DNA of 27,650 nucleotides, from positions 1-27,650 of the forward strand of contig SFPC01000059.1 of the NCBI GenBank assembly GCA_004552195.1, read 5' to 3'. This stretch comes from Bacteroidales bacterium (lineage in GTDB: Bacteria; Bacteroidota; Bacteroidia; Bacteroidales; Bacteroidaceae). Both the position numbers and the translations under genes were made by a program. Under the pieces are notes generated by a model. That model worked only from the letters and a program-made list of their open reading frames with translations, was not told where the DNA came from and made no database searches. Shown here one piece after another: positions 17,169 through 25,021 of the stretch (the first letter of the stretch is position 1; the number at the start of each line of letters is the position of its first letter).

Positions 17169-17199
17169 AAAAGGCAGCGGGTACATCTGTTCCGCTACC
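17169..17199 (-). terminator. intrinsic terminator after mrp
   Basis: Read on the minus strand, GGTAGCGG (17192-17199) pairs with CCGCTGCC (17173-17180) over 8 bp with one T-G pair, followed by TTTT. It sits just after the stop of the shifted mrp frame at 17203. That supports 17203 as the ancestral end of the gene. Confidence 0.6.
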
Positions 17200-17202
17200 A
17201 TT

Positions 17203-18284
17203 CTATTTGTTCATTTCTACAATCGTAGTGGCGGGCTGTTCGCGGTTGCGCTTTTCCGTAGCCTTCACCACCTCTTCTGCCAGGGCGAGGAAGGCCGTGG
17301 CCGTCATGGTGTTGTCGGCCACCGCAGCGGGCTCGCCGGCATCGCCGCTCTCGCAAATGCCCTGCACCAAGGGGATTTGCCCCAGCAGCGGCACCTGCAT
17401 CTGCCTTCGCGACCAAAGAGGTAATAGCGGTTTTCGGGAAGTTCAGCGGGAGTGAACCACGCCATGTTCTCCACCAGTCCCAGGATGGGCACATTCACCT
17501 TCTCGTTGCGGTACATGTCGATGCCCTTGCGAGCGTCCGCCAGGGCCACGGCCTGCGGGGTGCTGACGATGACGGCTCCCGTGATGGCCAGGTTCTGGAG
17601 CAGCGTGAGGTGGATGTCGGAGGTGCCGGGAGGCGTGTCGAGGATAAAGTAGTCCAGTTCGCCCCAGTCGGTGTCGGCAATGAGTTGCTTCAGTGCGTTC
17701 GAGGCCATGCCGCCGCGCCACAGCGTGGCCGTGTCGGGGTTGACGAAGAAGCCGATGGAGAGTATCTTCACTCCGTATTTATAGGCCGGGATGAGGAGCT
17801 GCCGCCCGTCGCGCTGTTCGGCGAAGATGCGTTCCGCCTCCAAGTGGAACATTTTGGGAACGGAAGGCCCGAAGATGTCGGCATCGAGCAGTCCGACCTT
17901 GTAGCCGAGCTTGGACAGGGACACCGCCAGGTTGGCGGCCACGGTGCTCTTGCCCACGCCGCCTTTGCCGGAACTGACGGCGATGACGTTCTTCACCTGC
18001 GGCAACATCTTGCCGGGTTCGGGCCGGGCGGCCTGCAGAGTCTTGGTGTGGATGGTCACCTGTACCGACTTGTCCACATAGGTGTGGATGGCGGCTTCGG
18101 CAGCCTTGACCACGGATTTGAGGAACGGGTCGGTTGATTTTTCAAAGATGAGGGAGAAACTGACGCTGAGGCCGTCGATGCGGAGGTCGTCCTCCACCAT
18201 CCCCGCTTCCACGAGGTTCTTCCCCGTGCCGGGATAGCGCACGGTGGCCAGTGCGTCAGTGATGAGTTTGGGATAGAGTTGCAT
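17203..18284 (-). pseudogene. Mrp/ApbC/NBP35-type Fe-S carrier ATPase, frameshifted near the 3' end
   Basis: Mrp proteins are P-loop ATPases that carry and load Fe-S clusters. The first frame (start 18284) has the N-terminal DUF59/MIP18-like domain (about 1-90), deviant Walker A GKGGVGKST (106-114), switch regions LLDADIFGPSVPKM and DTPPGTSDIHLTLL, and ENMAWFTPAELPENRYYLFGREG. After G294 the frame turns into an Arg/Cys-rich tail that ends at 17304. The family's normal C-terminus (QVPLLGQIPLVQGICESGDAG..., ending IVEMNK) continues in another frame from about 17400 to 17203. Between GREG and QVPLL about six to seven codons usual in the family are missing, so a deletion of 3n+1 bases (around 19) explains both gap and frameshift. 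It is either a real recent inactivation or a sequence error. Such proteins are often essential, which favours an error or partial function. Confidence 0.8.
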
Positions 18285-18316
18285 GGGTTACAGTCTGTTT
18301 GAGTTGCGCACGTCGG

Positions 18317-18600
18317 GAGGGTGAGAGAAGGTTATAAGGTGATGGTCGCTGTGCTCCCAAAGTTATGAGGTTTTTGGGTTATGAGGTTATTGCTGAGGTT
18401 ATGAGGTTATAAATTTACTATTTGAGTGGATGGTATTCAGGTGTCACAGTAGTAACTTTGCATAAGATTGGCTGCGCTCGGCAGAGCTCAAGCAAGCTTG
18501 GCTCTGCACTCACTGGCACAATCTTTATAACCTTATAACCCCATAACCTTATAACCGAGTTACGTAGTAACTTTATAACCTCTTCACCTTATAACCTAAT
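18317..18600. repeat. AGGTTATGA / TTATAACC intergenic repeat cluster A
   Basis: The gap between the Dabb gene and mrp is filled with short direct and inverted copies of GGTTATGAGGTTATA and its complement. The block 18397-18459 is about 80% identical over 63 nt to 23988-24050 in the gap before mnmA. Both start GGTTATGAGGTTATAA, contain TTACTATTTGAG and end AGTAACTTT. Here the matching right arm (TTATAACC copies, 18525-18560) is pushed away by an inserted element at 18460-18526. A further GTTACGTAGTAACTTTATAACC unit is at 18559-18580. It is a dispersed non-coding repeat family of unknown role. Confidence 0.75.
18460..18526. repeat. 60-nt palindromic element nested inside repeat A
   Basis: AGATTG (18465-18470) and CAATCT (18519-18524) bound an imperfect palindrome. 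Its core is GCAGAGC, bulged T, CAAGC, AA, GCTTG, GCTCTGC (18481-18507). CTTT occurs on both sides (18456-18459 and 18523-18526), and removing one copy with the insert restores the sequence seen at the homologous position of repeat B (AACTTTATAACC). This looks like a small mobile palindrome (REP or MITE type). Confidence 0.6.
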
Positions 18601-18604
18601 CACC

Positions 18605-18910
18605 TTACAACAGTTTATAATCTACCACCACACGGGCACTGCGTACGGCATGGCAATACTGGGATATTTCCTGATGGGCCGGGTGTTGGCGGTAACGCTG
18701 CAGGGCCTCGACATCGTCCACCACGAGGGTGAGTACGGCATCGTAGGCCATCGGGCTGCTGCTCGTGTTGACACCCACTTCCAACTGCTTGATTTCAGGC
18801 ACTACGCCCACGAGTGCTTCCAGATGGCACTTCATCCAAAGGGCGTGCTCAACGGCGGATTTATCCTGTGCGCCGTCAATGAATTTCCACATTACTATAT
18901 GCTTCAACAT
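18605..18910 (-). CDS. Dabb (stress-responsive A/B barrel) family protein
   Basis: A 101-residue protein starting MLKHIVMWKF, the typical Dabb opening, with the conserved histidine at residue 4. It continues through a helix (WMKCHLEALVGVVPEIKQLEVGVN) and a beta segment (AYDAVLTLVVDDVEALQRYRQHPAHQEI). Dabb proteins are small dimeric alpha-beta barrels, some acting as enzymes on small molecules, most of unknown role. The frame is open nine codons upstream, but the Dabb start fits 18910. It lies 49 nt after trmB on the same strand and is probably the last gene of the xse-trmB unit. The specific function is unknown. Confidence 0.85.
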   Translation of the reverse strand: MLKHIVMWKFIDGAQDKSAVEHALWMKCHLEALVGVVPEIKQLEVGVNTSSSPMAYDAVLTLVVDDVEALQRYRQHPAHQEISQYCHAVRSARVVVDYKLL

Positions 18911-18959
18911 GGCTGTCTGGTGTTTAAAGGTTTTCAAAAATACGTTTTCAGGGACCGTT

Positions 18960-19736
18960 TTATTTGCTCTTTTCCAAGCCCGAACGCTTGGAGCGGTTGT
19001 AGCTGCGGTAATCGTCGAGTTCTATTTCCACCTCCGGCTCTTCCAGCTCGCCTTCTTGCGGCAGTTGGAATTTGAGGTATTTGATGGTCAGACCGCGCGA
19101 AATCCATTGCTGCTCATAGTAGGTTTGTATGCCTAATATCTGGCGGACTTCCTCGTCGGTCGTGGCCGAGAGCGTGTGGTACAGGTCATCGGTGAGGAAC
19201 GCCACAGGCAACCGGTTTTTCTCCACCATCAGCCGGGTGTAGGTGAACAGGAAGTTGCTGTCCGTCTTGAGGTGGATGAGTCCGTCGGGGCGGAGGAAAC
19301 GGCGGTAGCGTTGGAGGAAATAGGTGGAGGTGAGGCGTTTGGTGGCTTTTTTCATCTGCGGGTCGGAGAAGGTGAGCCATATCTCCGCCACCTCGCCGGG
19401 AGCGAAGAAGCGGTCAATGAACTCGATGTGGGTGCGCAGGAAGGCCACGTTCGTCATGCCGGCCTGAAGCGACTCTGTCGCGCCCGTCCACATCCGTGCT
19501 CCCTTGATGTCCACGCCGATGAAGTTCTTTTCAGGGAAAAGGCGACCCAAGCCCACGGTGTATTCGCCCCGGCCGCAGCCCAGCTCCAACACGATGGGGT
19601 GGTCGTTGTGGAAGAAATCTTCGTTCCATCGGCCACGCAGCGGGAAGGGCGTGGGGTCGACCGCCACATTTCCGGCTTGGAACACGTGGGGGTAGTGTTC
19701 CATGTCGGCAAACTTGGATAATTTATTCTTGCTCAT
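18960..19736 (-). CDS. trmB: tRNA (guanine-N7-)-methyltransferase
   Basis: A 258-residue SAM-dependent enzyme that forms 7-methylguanosine at position 46 of tRNAs. The SAM-binding motif is [18 protein letters not shown] (about 49-66), followed by [13 protein letters not shown]. The TrmB signatures are [13 protein letters not shown] (about 118-130) and the C-terminal FQRYxxFLxPxG-like block [20 protein letters not shown]. The C-terminus extends about 30 residues in an acidic/basic tail ([21 protein letters not shown]), usual in Bacteroidales. The start at 19736 overlaps the xseB coding end by 14 nt, implying coupled translation. Confidence 0.94.
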   Translation of the reverse strand: MSKNKLSKFADMEHYPHVFQAGNVAVDPTPFPLRGRWNEDFFHNDHPIVLELGCGRGEYTVGLGRLFPEKNFIGVDIKGARMWTGATESLQAGMTNVAFLRTHIEFIDRFFAPGEVAEIWLTFSDPQMKKATKRLTSTYFLQRYRRFLRPDGLIHLKTDSNFLFTYTRLMVEKNRLPVAFLTDDLYHTLSATTDEEVRQILGIQTYYEQQWISRGLTIKYLKFQLPQEGELEEPEVEIELDDYRSYNRSKRSGLEKSK

Positions 19737-19923
19737 GCTGTAATAATCTGTTAGCGTCCGTTTCTATGCGCTGCAGTTCTTTTTGGCATTCCTCCACGAG
19801 CTTGAGCGAACTTTTCAGCTTCGCGACGAGCTGGTTGAGCGGGAGGGAGCGGCTTTCTATCTGTGCTACGTTCTCCTCCAGCTCCTGCATCTTTTCTTCG
19901 TAGGTCTTGCTTTTCTGTGGCAT
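19723..19923 (-). CDS. xseB: exodeoxyribonuclease VII small subunit
   Basis: A 66-residue helical protein, [24 protein letters not shown]..., matching XseB in length and in the conserved [17 protein letters not shown] start, the central [21 protein letters not shown] and the C-terminal hairpin. XseB binds XseA to form the exonuclease that degrades single-stranded DNA from both ends. It follows xseA by 19 nt and overlaps the trmB start by 14 nt. Confidence 0.93.
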   Translation of the reverse strand: MPQKSKTYEEKMQELEENVAQIESRSLPLNQLVAKLKSSLKLVEECQKELQRIETDANRLLQHEQE

Positions 19924-19942
19924 ATCACGATGGAGTTATTGT

Positions 19943-21283
19943 TCATTCTTGAAAGGGTTGTACCACGCTGATCCGTTCGCCGTCGGCAAAGTGTGTCACG
20001 ATGCGGTCGCCCGGTACGAGCTGATCCGCCGACTGTACCACCTCGCCGTCCTTCGTGGTCAGCGTATAGCCCATGCGGAGGATGCGCTCGGGCGAGGCCA
20101 GTTGCAGGTTGCGCTCCTGCATTTCCAACCGGTGACGCTCCTGGCTGATGCGCTCCTTTACCGCCTGCGCCGCCCGCTGACGGAACAGCTCAAGGCGGTG
20201 GCGTTCGTTTTGGAACACGATTTGCGCGCCCACATCCAGCCGAGTCTGATGGCGCAGCAGGCGTTGCTGTTGCCAATGCACATACTGCGTGGCGGCGAGC
20301 TGCAACCGGTGGGTCAGCGCGGTCAACTGTTTGCCGTGCCCCTCTAACTGTGCCGCTACGGCTTGCTGCAACCGTTGTGCGAGTTGGTACAAACAGATGG
20401 CTTCGTCCTCACGGAGTTGTACGAGGAAGGCGGCCACGGCGGTAGGCGTTTTCAGACGGGTGTGGGCCACGAGATCCACCAGCGTGTCGTCCCGTTCGTG
20501 CCCAATGCCCGAGAGCACGGGCAACGGGAACTGCGCCACGTTGGCGGCCAGTAGGTAGGTGTCGAAACCGTGGAGGTCTAAGGACGAGCCGCCGCCACGG
20601 ATAATGACCACCACGTCCCATCTGTCGGTTTTAGTGGCAATGCGGTCGAGGGCAGCTATCACGCTTTGCTCCACCCCGTCCCCTTGCATCACGGCGGGGA
20701 AGAGTTGCACCTCGAAGCCATAGCCGCTTTGTTCCAACTGTCGGCAGAAGTCGCCGTAGCCGGCGGCGGTGGCACTGGAGATGACCGCCACGTGGCGGAT
20801 GAGCCGGGGCAGGGGGATTTCCTTGTTCAGGTTGATGACACCGTCGGCCTCCAGCTGGCGGATGATGGCCTGCCGTTGGGCGGCCAGGTCGCCGAGGGTG
20901 TAGGTGGGGTCAATGTCGACCACGTGGAGAGAATAGCCGTAGAGTTCATGGAAAGTTACCTCCACCTCGGCCAGCACCTTCAGCCCGGCCCGCAGGTCCT
21001 GCCCCGTGGCGTGCCGGAATTGTGCGCTGATGTTCACGTAGCTTTGCCGCCAGATGTGGCCTCTTGCCTTGGCCACGAGCGTTCCCCCGACTTCATCCTT
21101 CTGTACGAATTCCAAGTAGCAATGTCCGTTGGAGGCCACGCGCATCTCTCCCACCTCTGCCGCCAACCAATAGGTGTCGGGCAGGGTATGCTGCAACACG
21201 GCGTGGACCATGCTGTTGAGCTCAAACAGGCTCAGTGCGGTTCGTGGCGAAGCCGCAGCTTGGGGACGAAGTGAGAGGGGCAA
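19943..21283 (-). CDS. xseA: exodeoxyribonuclease VII large subunit
   Basis: A 446-residue catalytic subunit of exonuclease VII. The N-terminal OB-fold domain (about 17-110: LSLFELNSMV, YWLAAEVGEM, GHCYLEFVQKDE) is followed by the catalytic core (about 130-330) with AVISSATAAGYGDFCRQL, VVIIRGGGSSLDLHGFD and GIGHERDDTLVDLVAHTRLKTPTAVA. Then come a long coiled-coil region (about 335-400) and the C-terminal segment PERILRMGYTLTTKDG. The start is uncertain: no ATG stands upstream in frame, and the best candidate is TTG at 21283, giving 16 residues before LSLFELN. The first in-frame ATG (about residue 25) would cut into the OB domain. It heads the xseA-xseB-trmB-Dabb run. Confidence 0.93.
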   Translation of the reverse strand: MPLSLRPQAAASPRTALSLFELNSMVHAVLQHTLPDTYWLAAEVGEMRVASNGHCYLEFVQKDEVGGTLVAKARGHIWRQSYVNISAQFRHATGQDLRAGLKVLAEVEVTFHELYGYSLHVVDIDPTYTLGDLAAQRQAIIRQLEADGVINLNKEIPLPRLIRHVAVISSATAAGYGDFCRQLEQSGYGFEVQLFPAVMQGDGVEQSVIAALDRIATKTDRWDVVVIIRGGGSSLDLHGFDTYLLAANVAQFPLPVLSGIGHERDDTLVDLVAHTRLKTPTAVAAFLVQLREDEAICLYQLAQRLQQAVAAQLEGHGKQLTALTHRLQLAATQYVHWQQQRLLRHQTRLDVGAQIVFQNERHRLELFRQRAAQAVKERISQERHRLEMQERNLQLASPERILRMGYTLTTKDGEVVQSADQLVPGDRIVTHFADGERISVVQPFQE

Positions 21284-21296
21284 GGGGATGTTTTTT

Positions 21297-21328
21297 AATT
21301 TATAATTTACAATGTATAATTTATAATT
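21297..21328. repeat. AT-rich imperfect palindrome upstream of xseA
   Basis: Two copies of AATTTATAATT flank TACAATGTA, forming a 32-nt AT-rich imperfect palindrome in a GC-rich setting, 14 nt before the xseA start. It may be a promoter or melting element, or a short dispersed repeat. No TAnnTTTG element is visible near it; the closest is CACCTTTG on the minus strand, complementary to 21346-21353. Confidence 0.4.
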
Positions 21329-21424
21329 GGGGGCGAGAGGGAGGCAAAGGTGCTTAGGCGTTCAATGTTCCTCAGCAATTCCGCCTTACGTACTCAGCCT
21401 TACACCATGAGGCCATCTCCGCGC

Positions 21425-22834
21425 TTAGCGTTTCTTCAGCCATTCCGCCGCTTTGGGGAGCGAGGGGATGCCGTAGCCATAGACGTTGTCGGGATGCGCG
21501 GCATTGTTTCCGCTTCGCTGCAAAGCATCGATAATTTCCGTGGGGCGTTTGTGGGGGAACTGCTGGATGAGGCAGGCGGCTGCACCGCACATGATGGGGC
21601 AGGAGAAGGAAGTGCCGTTGACCCGGCCCACCGTGCCGTCAACGTCGTACACTGCGCAGAACTGTCCCTGCGCCATCACGTTGGGCTTGATGCGTCCGTC
21701 GGTAGCGTTACCTAACGAAGAGAAAACCGTGTTGCGGCGTTGGAAGGTAACGGCACCCACGGCCAGCATATCCTTGGCATCGGCCGGCACGCCGATTTTC
21801 TTCCACGGATCGGCACCCGAATTGCCCGCGCTGTTGAGCAGCAAAATGCCCCGGCTGGCCGCCAACGACGCGCTTCGGCTGTTCAACGCCGTCGCGCCGT
21901 CCAGTTCCCAATAGTAGTGGTTCATCTCTTCGTGGTCGAAGAGCTGGTAGCCCAGCGAACTCGTTATCATGTCGCAGCCCAGGCTGTCGGCATATTCCAC
22001 GGCGGCGCACCAGTTGTCTTCCTCCACCAGCTGTTCCGTTTCGCTGTCCTCGCTCTGCAACAGGTAGAACGAGGCCTCCGGCGCAGTGCCCACAAAGGAG
22101 TTCGGCTCGTTGGCGGCAATGCACGAAAGCACCATCATGCCGTGGGGCTGCGCTTCGTCGTAGACGCTCTGTTCAGGGCGAACGAAGTTGCGCGTACCCA
22201 GCACCTTGGCCTGTTTTAATCCGGGAATGATGTCCGCATTGAAAAAACCGCCGTCGATAACGGCTATCAGCACGCCCGCTCCGCGATAGCCGGCGCGGTG
22301 GAGCGAGTCCACGCCCAGCATCTCGTTCTGCGAATTCGCATGACCGTAGAAAGTTTCCAGCGTGTCGCGCTTCGGAGCCAGCAAATCATGCCGCGAGGCC
22401 GGCGACTTCACCGGCACACTGTCGGGCGAGATACGCACCAGACGGTCGCCTTGGACGAATTTCAGCCGGCGCACCTGCTGCATCAGGGTGGTGTCGGCCA
22501 ACTCCACCACCGCCGTGTTGTTCCACTTGCTCCAGTTGCACACCTTCAGGCCCATCTGGCGCAAGGAGTCAAGATAGGCCGGCGTAACGGGCAGGTCGTG
22601 ATGGTCCACCTTCAGCCCGTAGCGGGCACGGCGTTCGAGCGAGCGCGCCGAAAGGAAGGCTTCGGGATGTTTCAGACTGTAGCCGTTGTTCTTTTTGTCG
22701 GTGAAGGCCACACGGTAACGGTACGTCTTGGGGATTTTCCGGAAAACGGTCTGTTCCTCCGGTTCTTCGGTCTGAGCGTTGCCTGCGCCCCAGCTGAGGC
22801 AAGCCAATAAGAGTAGGATAATCTTTTTATACAT
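21425..22834 (-). CDS. exported S8 (subtilisin-family) serine peptidase
   Basis: A 469-residue subtilase. The start at 22834 gives a signal peptide, MYKKIILLLLACLSWGAGNA, ending AGNA|Q. A propeptide-like N-terminal region (about 25-175: YRYRVAFTDKKNNGYSL, FLSARSLERRARYGL) is typical of Bacteroidota S8 peptidases. The catalytic triad is D194 (IAVIDGGF), H231 (PHGMMVLS) and S409 (GTSFSCPI); the oxyanion Asn is in LLNSAGNSG. There is no obvious sorting domain after the catalytic part, which ends AEWLKKR. Its ATG overlaps the mnmA stop by 8 nt (ATGTATAA), so the two are translationally coupled. The gene pair S8 peptidase-xseA is common in Bacteroidales. The substrate is unknown. Confidence 0.92.
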   Translation of the reverse strand: MYKKIILLLLACLSWGAGNAQTEEPEEQTVFRKIPKTYRYRVAFTDKKNNGYSLKHPEAFLSARSLERRARYGLKVDHHDLPVTPAYLDSLRQMGLKVCNWSKWNNTAVVELADTTLMQQVRRLKFVQGDRLVRISPDSVPVKSPASRHDLLAPKRDTLETFYGHANSQNEMLGVDSLHRAGYRGAGVLIAVIDGGFFNADIIPGLKQAKVLGTRNFVRPEQSVYDEAQPHGMMVLSCIAANEPNSFVGTAPEASFYLLQSEDSETEQLVEEDNWCAAVEYADSLGCDMITSSLGYQLFDHEEMNHYYWELDGATALNSRSASLAASRGILLLNSAGNSGADPWKKIGVPADAKDMLAVGAVTFQRRNTVFSSLGNATDGRIKPNVMAQGQFCAVYDVDGTVGRVNGTSFSCPIMCGAAACLIQQFPHKRPTEIIDALQRSGNNAAHPDNVYGYGIPSLPKAAEWLKKR

Positions 22835-23924
22835 ATTGTCCAATTCCTTTTTGATTAGCAATGACGGCCCCTCCCACTATGCGCTCGTCTTCGTAGAATA
22901 CGGCACTCTGACCGGGCGTTACGGCACTCACTTTCTCTGCGGTCCTTACCAGCAGCAGGCCGTTGTCCAGCCGTTGCACGGTGCAGGCCACGGGTGTGGC
23001 ATGGTAACGGATGCGCACAGCGAGCGAGGGGCAGGAGAAAAATGCGTCTTCGTTCACCCATTCGGGCTGTTCGGCAAAGAACACGTCGGTGAGCAAATCC
23101 TGTTCGTTGCCCAGCACGATGGTGTTCTTTTCGGCGTTGAGGCGCAACACGTAGGCCGGACTGCCGAGGGCGATACCCAAGCCTTTGCGCTGTCCCACCG
23201 TGTAGAAGGGTACTCCGAGGTGTCGCCCCAAGGTTTTGCCCTGCGCATTGACATAGAGCCCACCCTCCACCTGCCGGGCCAGTTCGGGACGGTAGCGGCG
23301 CAGGAAGTCGCGGTAGTCGCCTTCCACGAAGCACACTTCCATCGACTCCGACTGGCGCGCCCTTACGGCGAAGCCTTTCTCGTCAAGGTAAGCCCGCACT
23401 TGGGACTTCTCCATTCCGCCCAAGGGGAACACGCAGCGGCGCAGGATGCGCTGGGGCACGCGCCAGAGGAAATAGCTCTGGTCCTTGCGCGGGTCGGTGC
23501 CTGTGAGCAGGTAGATGAGGCCGTCGGTGTGGTGCAAGGTGCGCACATAGTGGCCTGTGGCCATGAGGTCGCAACCCAGGCGGTCGGCCCACTCTTCCAT
23601 CAGCCGGAACTTGAAGAAACGGTTGCAGCGCACGCAGGGGTTGGGGGTGCGGCCGGCTTCGTATTCGTCGAGAAAATATTGTACGATGCTGTCGCGGAAC
23701 TCCTGACGCACATCGGCCACGTGGTGTGCAATGCCTAACCGGTCTGCCAGTTCGCGGGCTGAGCGCACGAAGTCGGGCTCCTCCGCACCGTCGGCAAATT
23801 GACGGGGCAGGTCGAACACGCGCATCGTCATGCCCACCACTTCGTAGCCCTGCTCCTGCAACATCAGGCAGACGGCAGAGCTGTCCACACCGCCGGACAT
23901 GGCCACCAGAATTTTCCGTTTCAT
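22827..23924 (-). CDS. mnmA: tRNA-specific 2-thiouridylase
   Basis: A 365-residue enzyme that activates U34 of tRNA-Lys, -Glu and -Gln with ATP and inserts sulfur. The PP-loop MSGGVDSSA is at residues 9-17. The catalytic nucleophile is C97 in NPCVRCN, and the partner cysteine that carries the persulfide is C198 in MEVCFVEG. The tRNA-binding motif YFLWRVP and TVGQRKGLGIALG are present. Length and order match the family. It overlaps the S8 peptidase start by 8 nt and begins just after repeat cluster B. Bacteroidales often carry more than one mnmA-like gene, so this may be one of two. Confidence 0.94.
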   Translation of the reverse strand: MKRKILVAMSGGVDSSAVCLMLQEQGYEVVGMTMRVFDLPRQFADGAEEPDFVRSARELADRLGIAHHVADVRQEFRDSIVQYFLDEYEAGRTPNPCVRCNRFFKFRLMEEWADRLGCDLMATGHYVRTLHHTDGLIYLLTGTDPRKDQSYFLWRVPQRILRRCVFPLGGMEKSQVRAYLDEKGFAVRARQSESMEVCFVEGDYRDFLRRYRPELARQVEGGLYVNAQGKTLGRHLGVPFYTVGQRKGLGIALGSPAYVLRLNAEKNTIVLGNEQDLLTDVFFAEQPEWVNEDAFFSCPSLAVRIRYHATPVACTVQRLDNGLLLVRTAEKVSAVTPGQSAVFYEDERIVGGAVIANQKGIGQYV

Positions 23925-23949
23925 CTGTTTTACTCCTTATTTATGATTG

Positions 23950-24114
23950 GGAGGTTATGAGGTTATGGCTGAGGTTATGAGTTTTTAGGTTATGAGGTTA
24001 TAAGATTACTATTTGAGCGGTCGATGTTCAAGCGTTACAACAGTAACTTTATAACCTCATAACCCTGGGAGCGAAAACGACCCAAACCTTATAACCCATA
24101 GTTACAACAGTAAC
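23950..24114. repeat. AGGTTATGA / TTATAACC intergenic repeat cluster B
   Basis: GGTTATGAGGTTATA (23988-24002) and TATAACCTCATAACC (24050-24064) are perfect 15-bp inverted arms around a 47-nt core that can itself fold (AGATTACT... with ...CAGTAACT). Additional GGTTATGAGGTTATG copies precede it (23953-23976). GTTACAACAGTAAC is repeated exactly at 24034-24047 and 24101-24114, the second copy ending 2 nt before the nuclease stop codon. The 63-nt block 23988-24050 matches cluster A at 18397-18459. It might serve as a terminator between the nuclease gene and mnmA. Confidence 0.75.
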
Positions 24115-24116
24115 GT

Positions 24117-24986
24117 TTACCGCAGTGCAGGCATTTCTGCTTCCACGCGTTGCTCCACCTCATCGGGCAAAGCCGGGAAGAAGTCCATGCCGGTCAGCTC
24201 CTCCACCTCGTCCACCGTGTGCTGATAGTCCGTAAGCGGCCGGCTGCCCGCCTCGTTCTTGAATACGAACCCGTAGGCTTTGGGCTGCGAGGTGTTTCCC
24301 ACCAAGAGCACCTTGAAGAAACCGTCGGGCACGGCCACGCGGTGGTTGCCGATGCGCTTCGGATTTTTCGTTTCGTACAATGGGCCGGCCACGATACAGA
24401 CCGCACCGTAGCGGGTGGCCCATTCGCGTTCAAGTTCCTCCAGGTCTTTCCAATCGCCCCGGTTAAGGTTGCGGTTTTGCGGGCAGACGTTTGTCATGTA
24501 GAAACTTTCCTCCATGGCCTGCGCGCTCCATTTCATGTCGGCCGCCGGTGCCATGTGCCCACGGTCGTAGCCGGAGTGGGAATAGTCCTCCGAATAAGCC
24601 TTGGCACCACGCACGTCGGGGTCGGGGCGGAACGATTTGGCGCGCGGCTCCTCGCCTTCGGCTTCCTGCGCCGTGAGTTGCCACGCCACCCACCCGGGCG
24701 TTTTGAAATCGGCATCGTAGCTCAGCGTGAACCCCGTGTGGTGGATAATCTGGCCACCCCGGCTGCTTTCGTAACGCGGAATTTCCAGCCCCTCGGGCAA
24801 GGAGCCTTCCTCCGGCTGCGCCGCTGCATCACGATGGCCCGATCCATCGCCCGAAGCATCGGGCACAGCCATTGGTTGCGACAGTGCGGCAGTCGGTTCG
24901 GTTTCATCAGACTGACGCGAACGCAGTCCGGTGAGCACGAGCACAAAGACGATGGCCAACAAGGCCGTTGTTCCGTATTTACGCAC
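24117..24986 (-). CDS. exported DNA/RNA non-specific endonuclease (NUC family)
   Basis: A 289-residue nuclease with an N-terminal membrane/signal segment (residues 4-21, ALLAIVFVLVLTGL) and then a low-complexity acidic stretch to about 65. The His-Me finger nuclease core shows YDRGHMAPAAD (catalytic H144), SFYMTNVCPQ and NLNRGDW with metal-ligand N175. This is the DRGH...N signature of Serratia-nuclease relatives that cut double- and single-stranded DNA and RNA. It is probably anchored or periplasmic, with a nutrient or phosphate scavenging role by inference. It starts 35 nt after the thioredoxin-like gene and has two cysteines (NVCPQ, AVCIV) that could form a disulfide. Confidence 0.92.
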   Translation of the reverse strand: MRKYGTTALLAIVFVLVLTGLRSRQSDETEPTAALSQPMAVPDASGDGSGHRDAAAQPEEGSLPEGLEIPRYESSRGGQIIHHTGFTLSYDADFKTPGWVAWQLTAQEAEGEEPRAKSFRPDPDVRGAKAYSEDYSHSGYDRGHMAPAADMKWSAQAMEESFYMTNVCPQNRNLNRGDWKDLEELEREWATRYGAVCIVAGPLYETKNPKRIGNHRVAVPDGFFKVLLVGNTSQPKAYGFVFKNEAGSRPLTDYQHTVDEVEELTGMDFFPALPDEVEQRVEAEMPALR

Positions 24987-25021
24987 TGGGTAAAAAGTGG
25001 AAATGATCTTTATATAACTTG

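Noticed and set aside
19943..21283. Downstream in-frame ATG of xseA as the true start
   Set aside because: It would remove the conserved LSLFELN start of the OB-fold domain; the TTG at 21283 keeps it.
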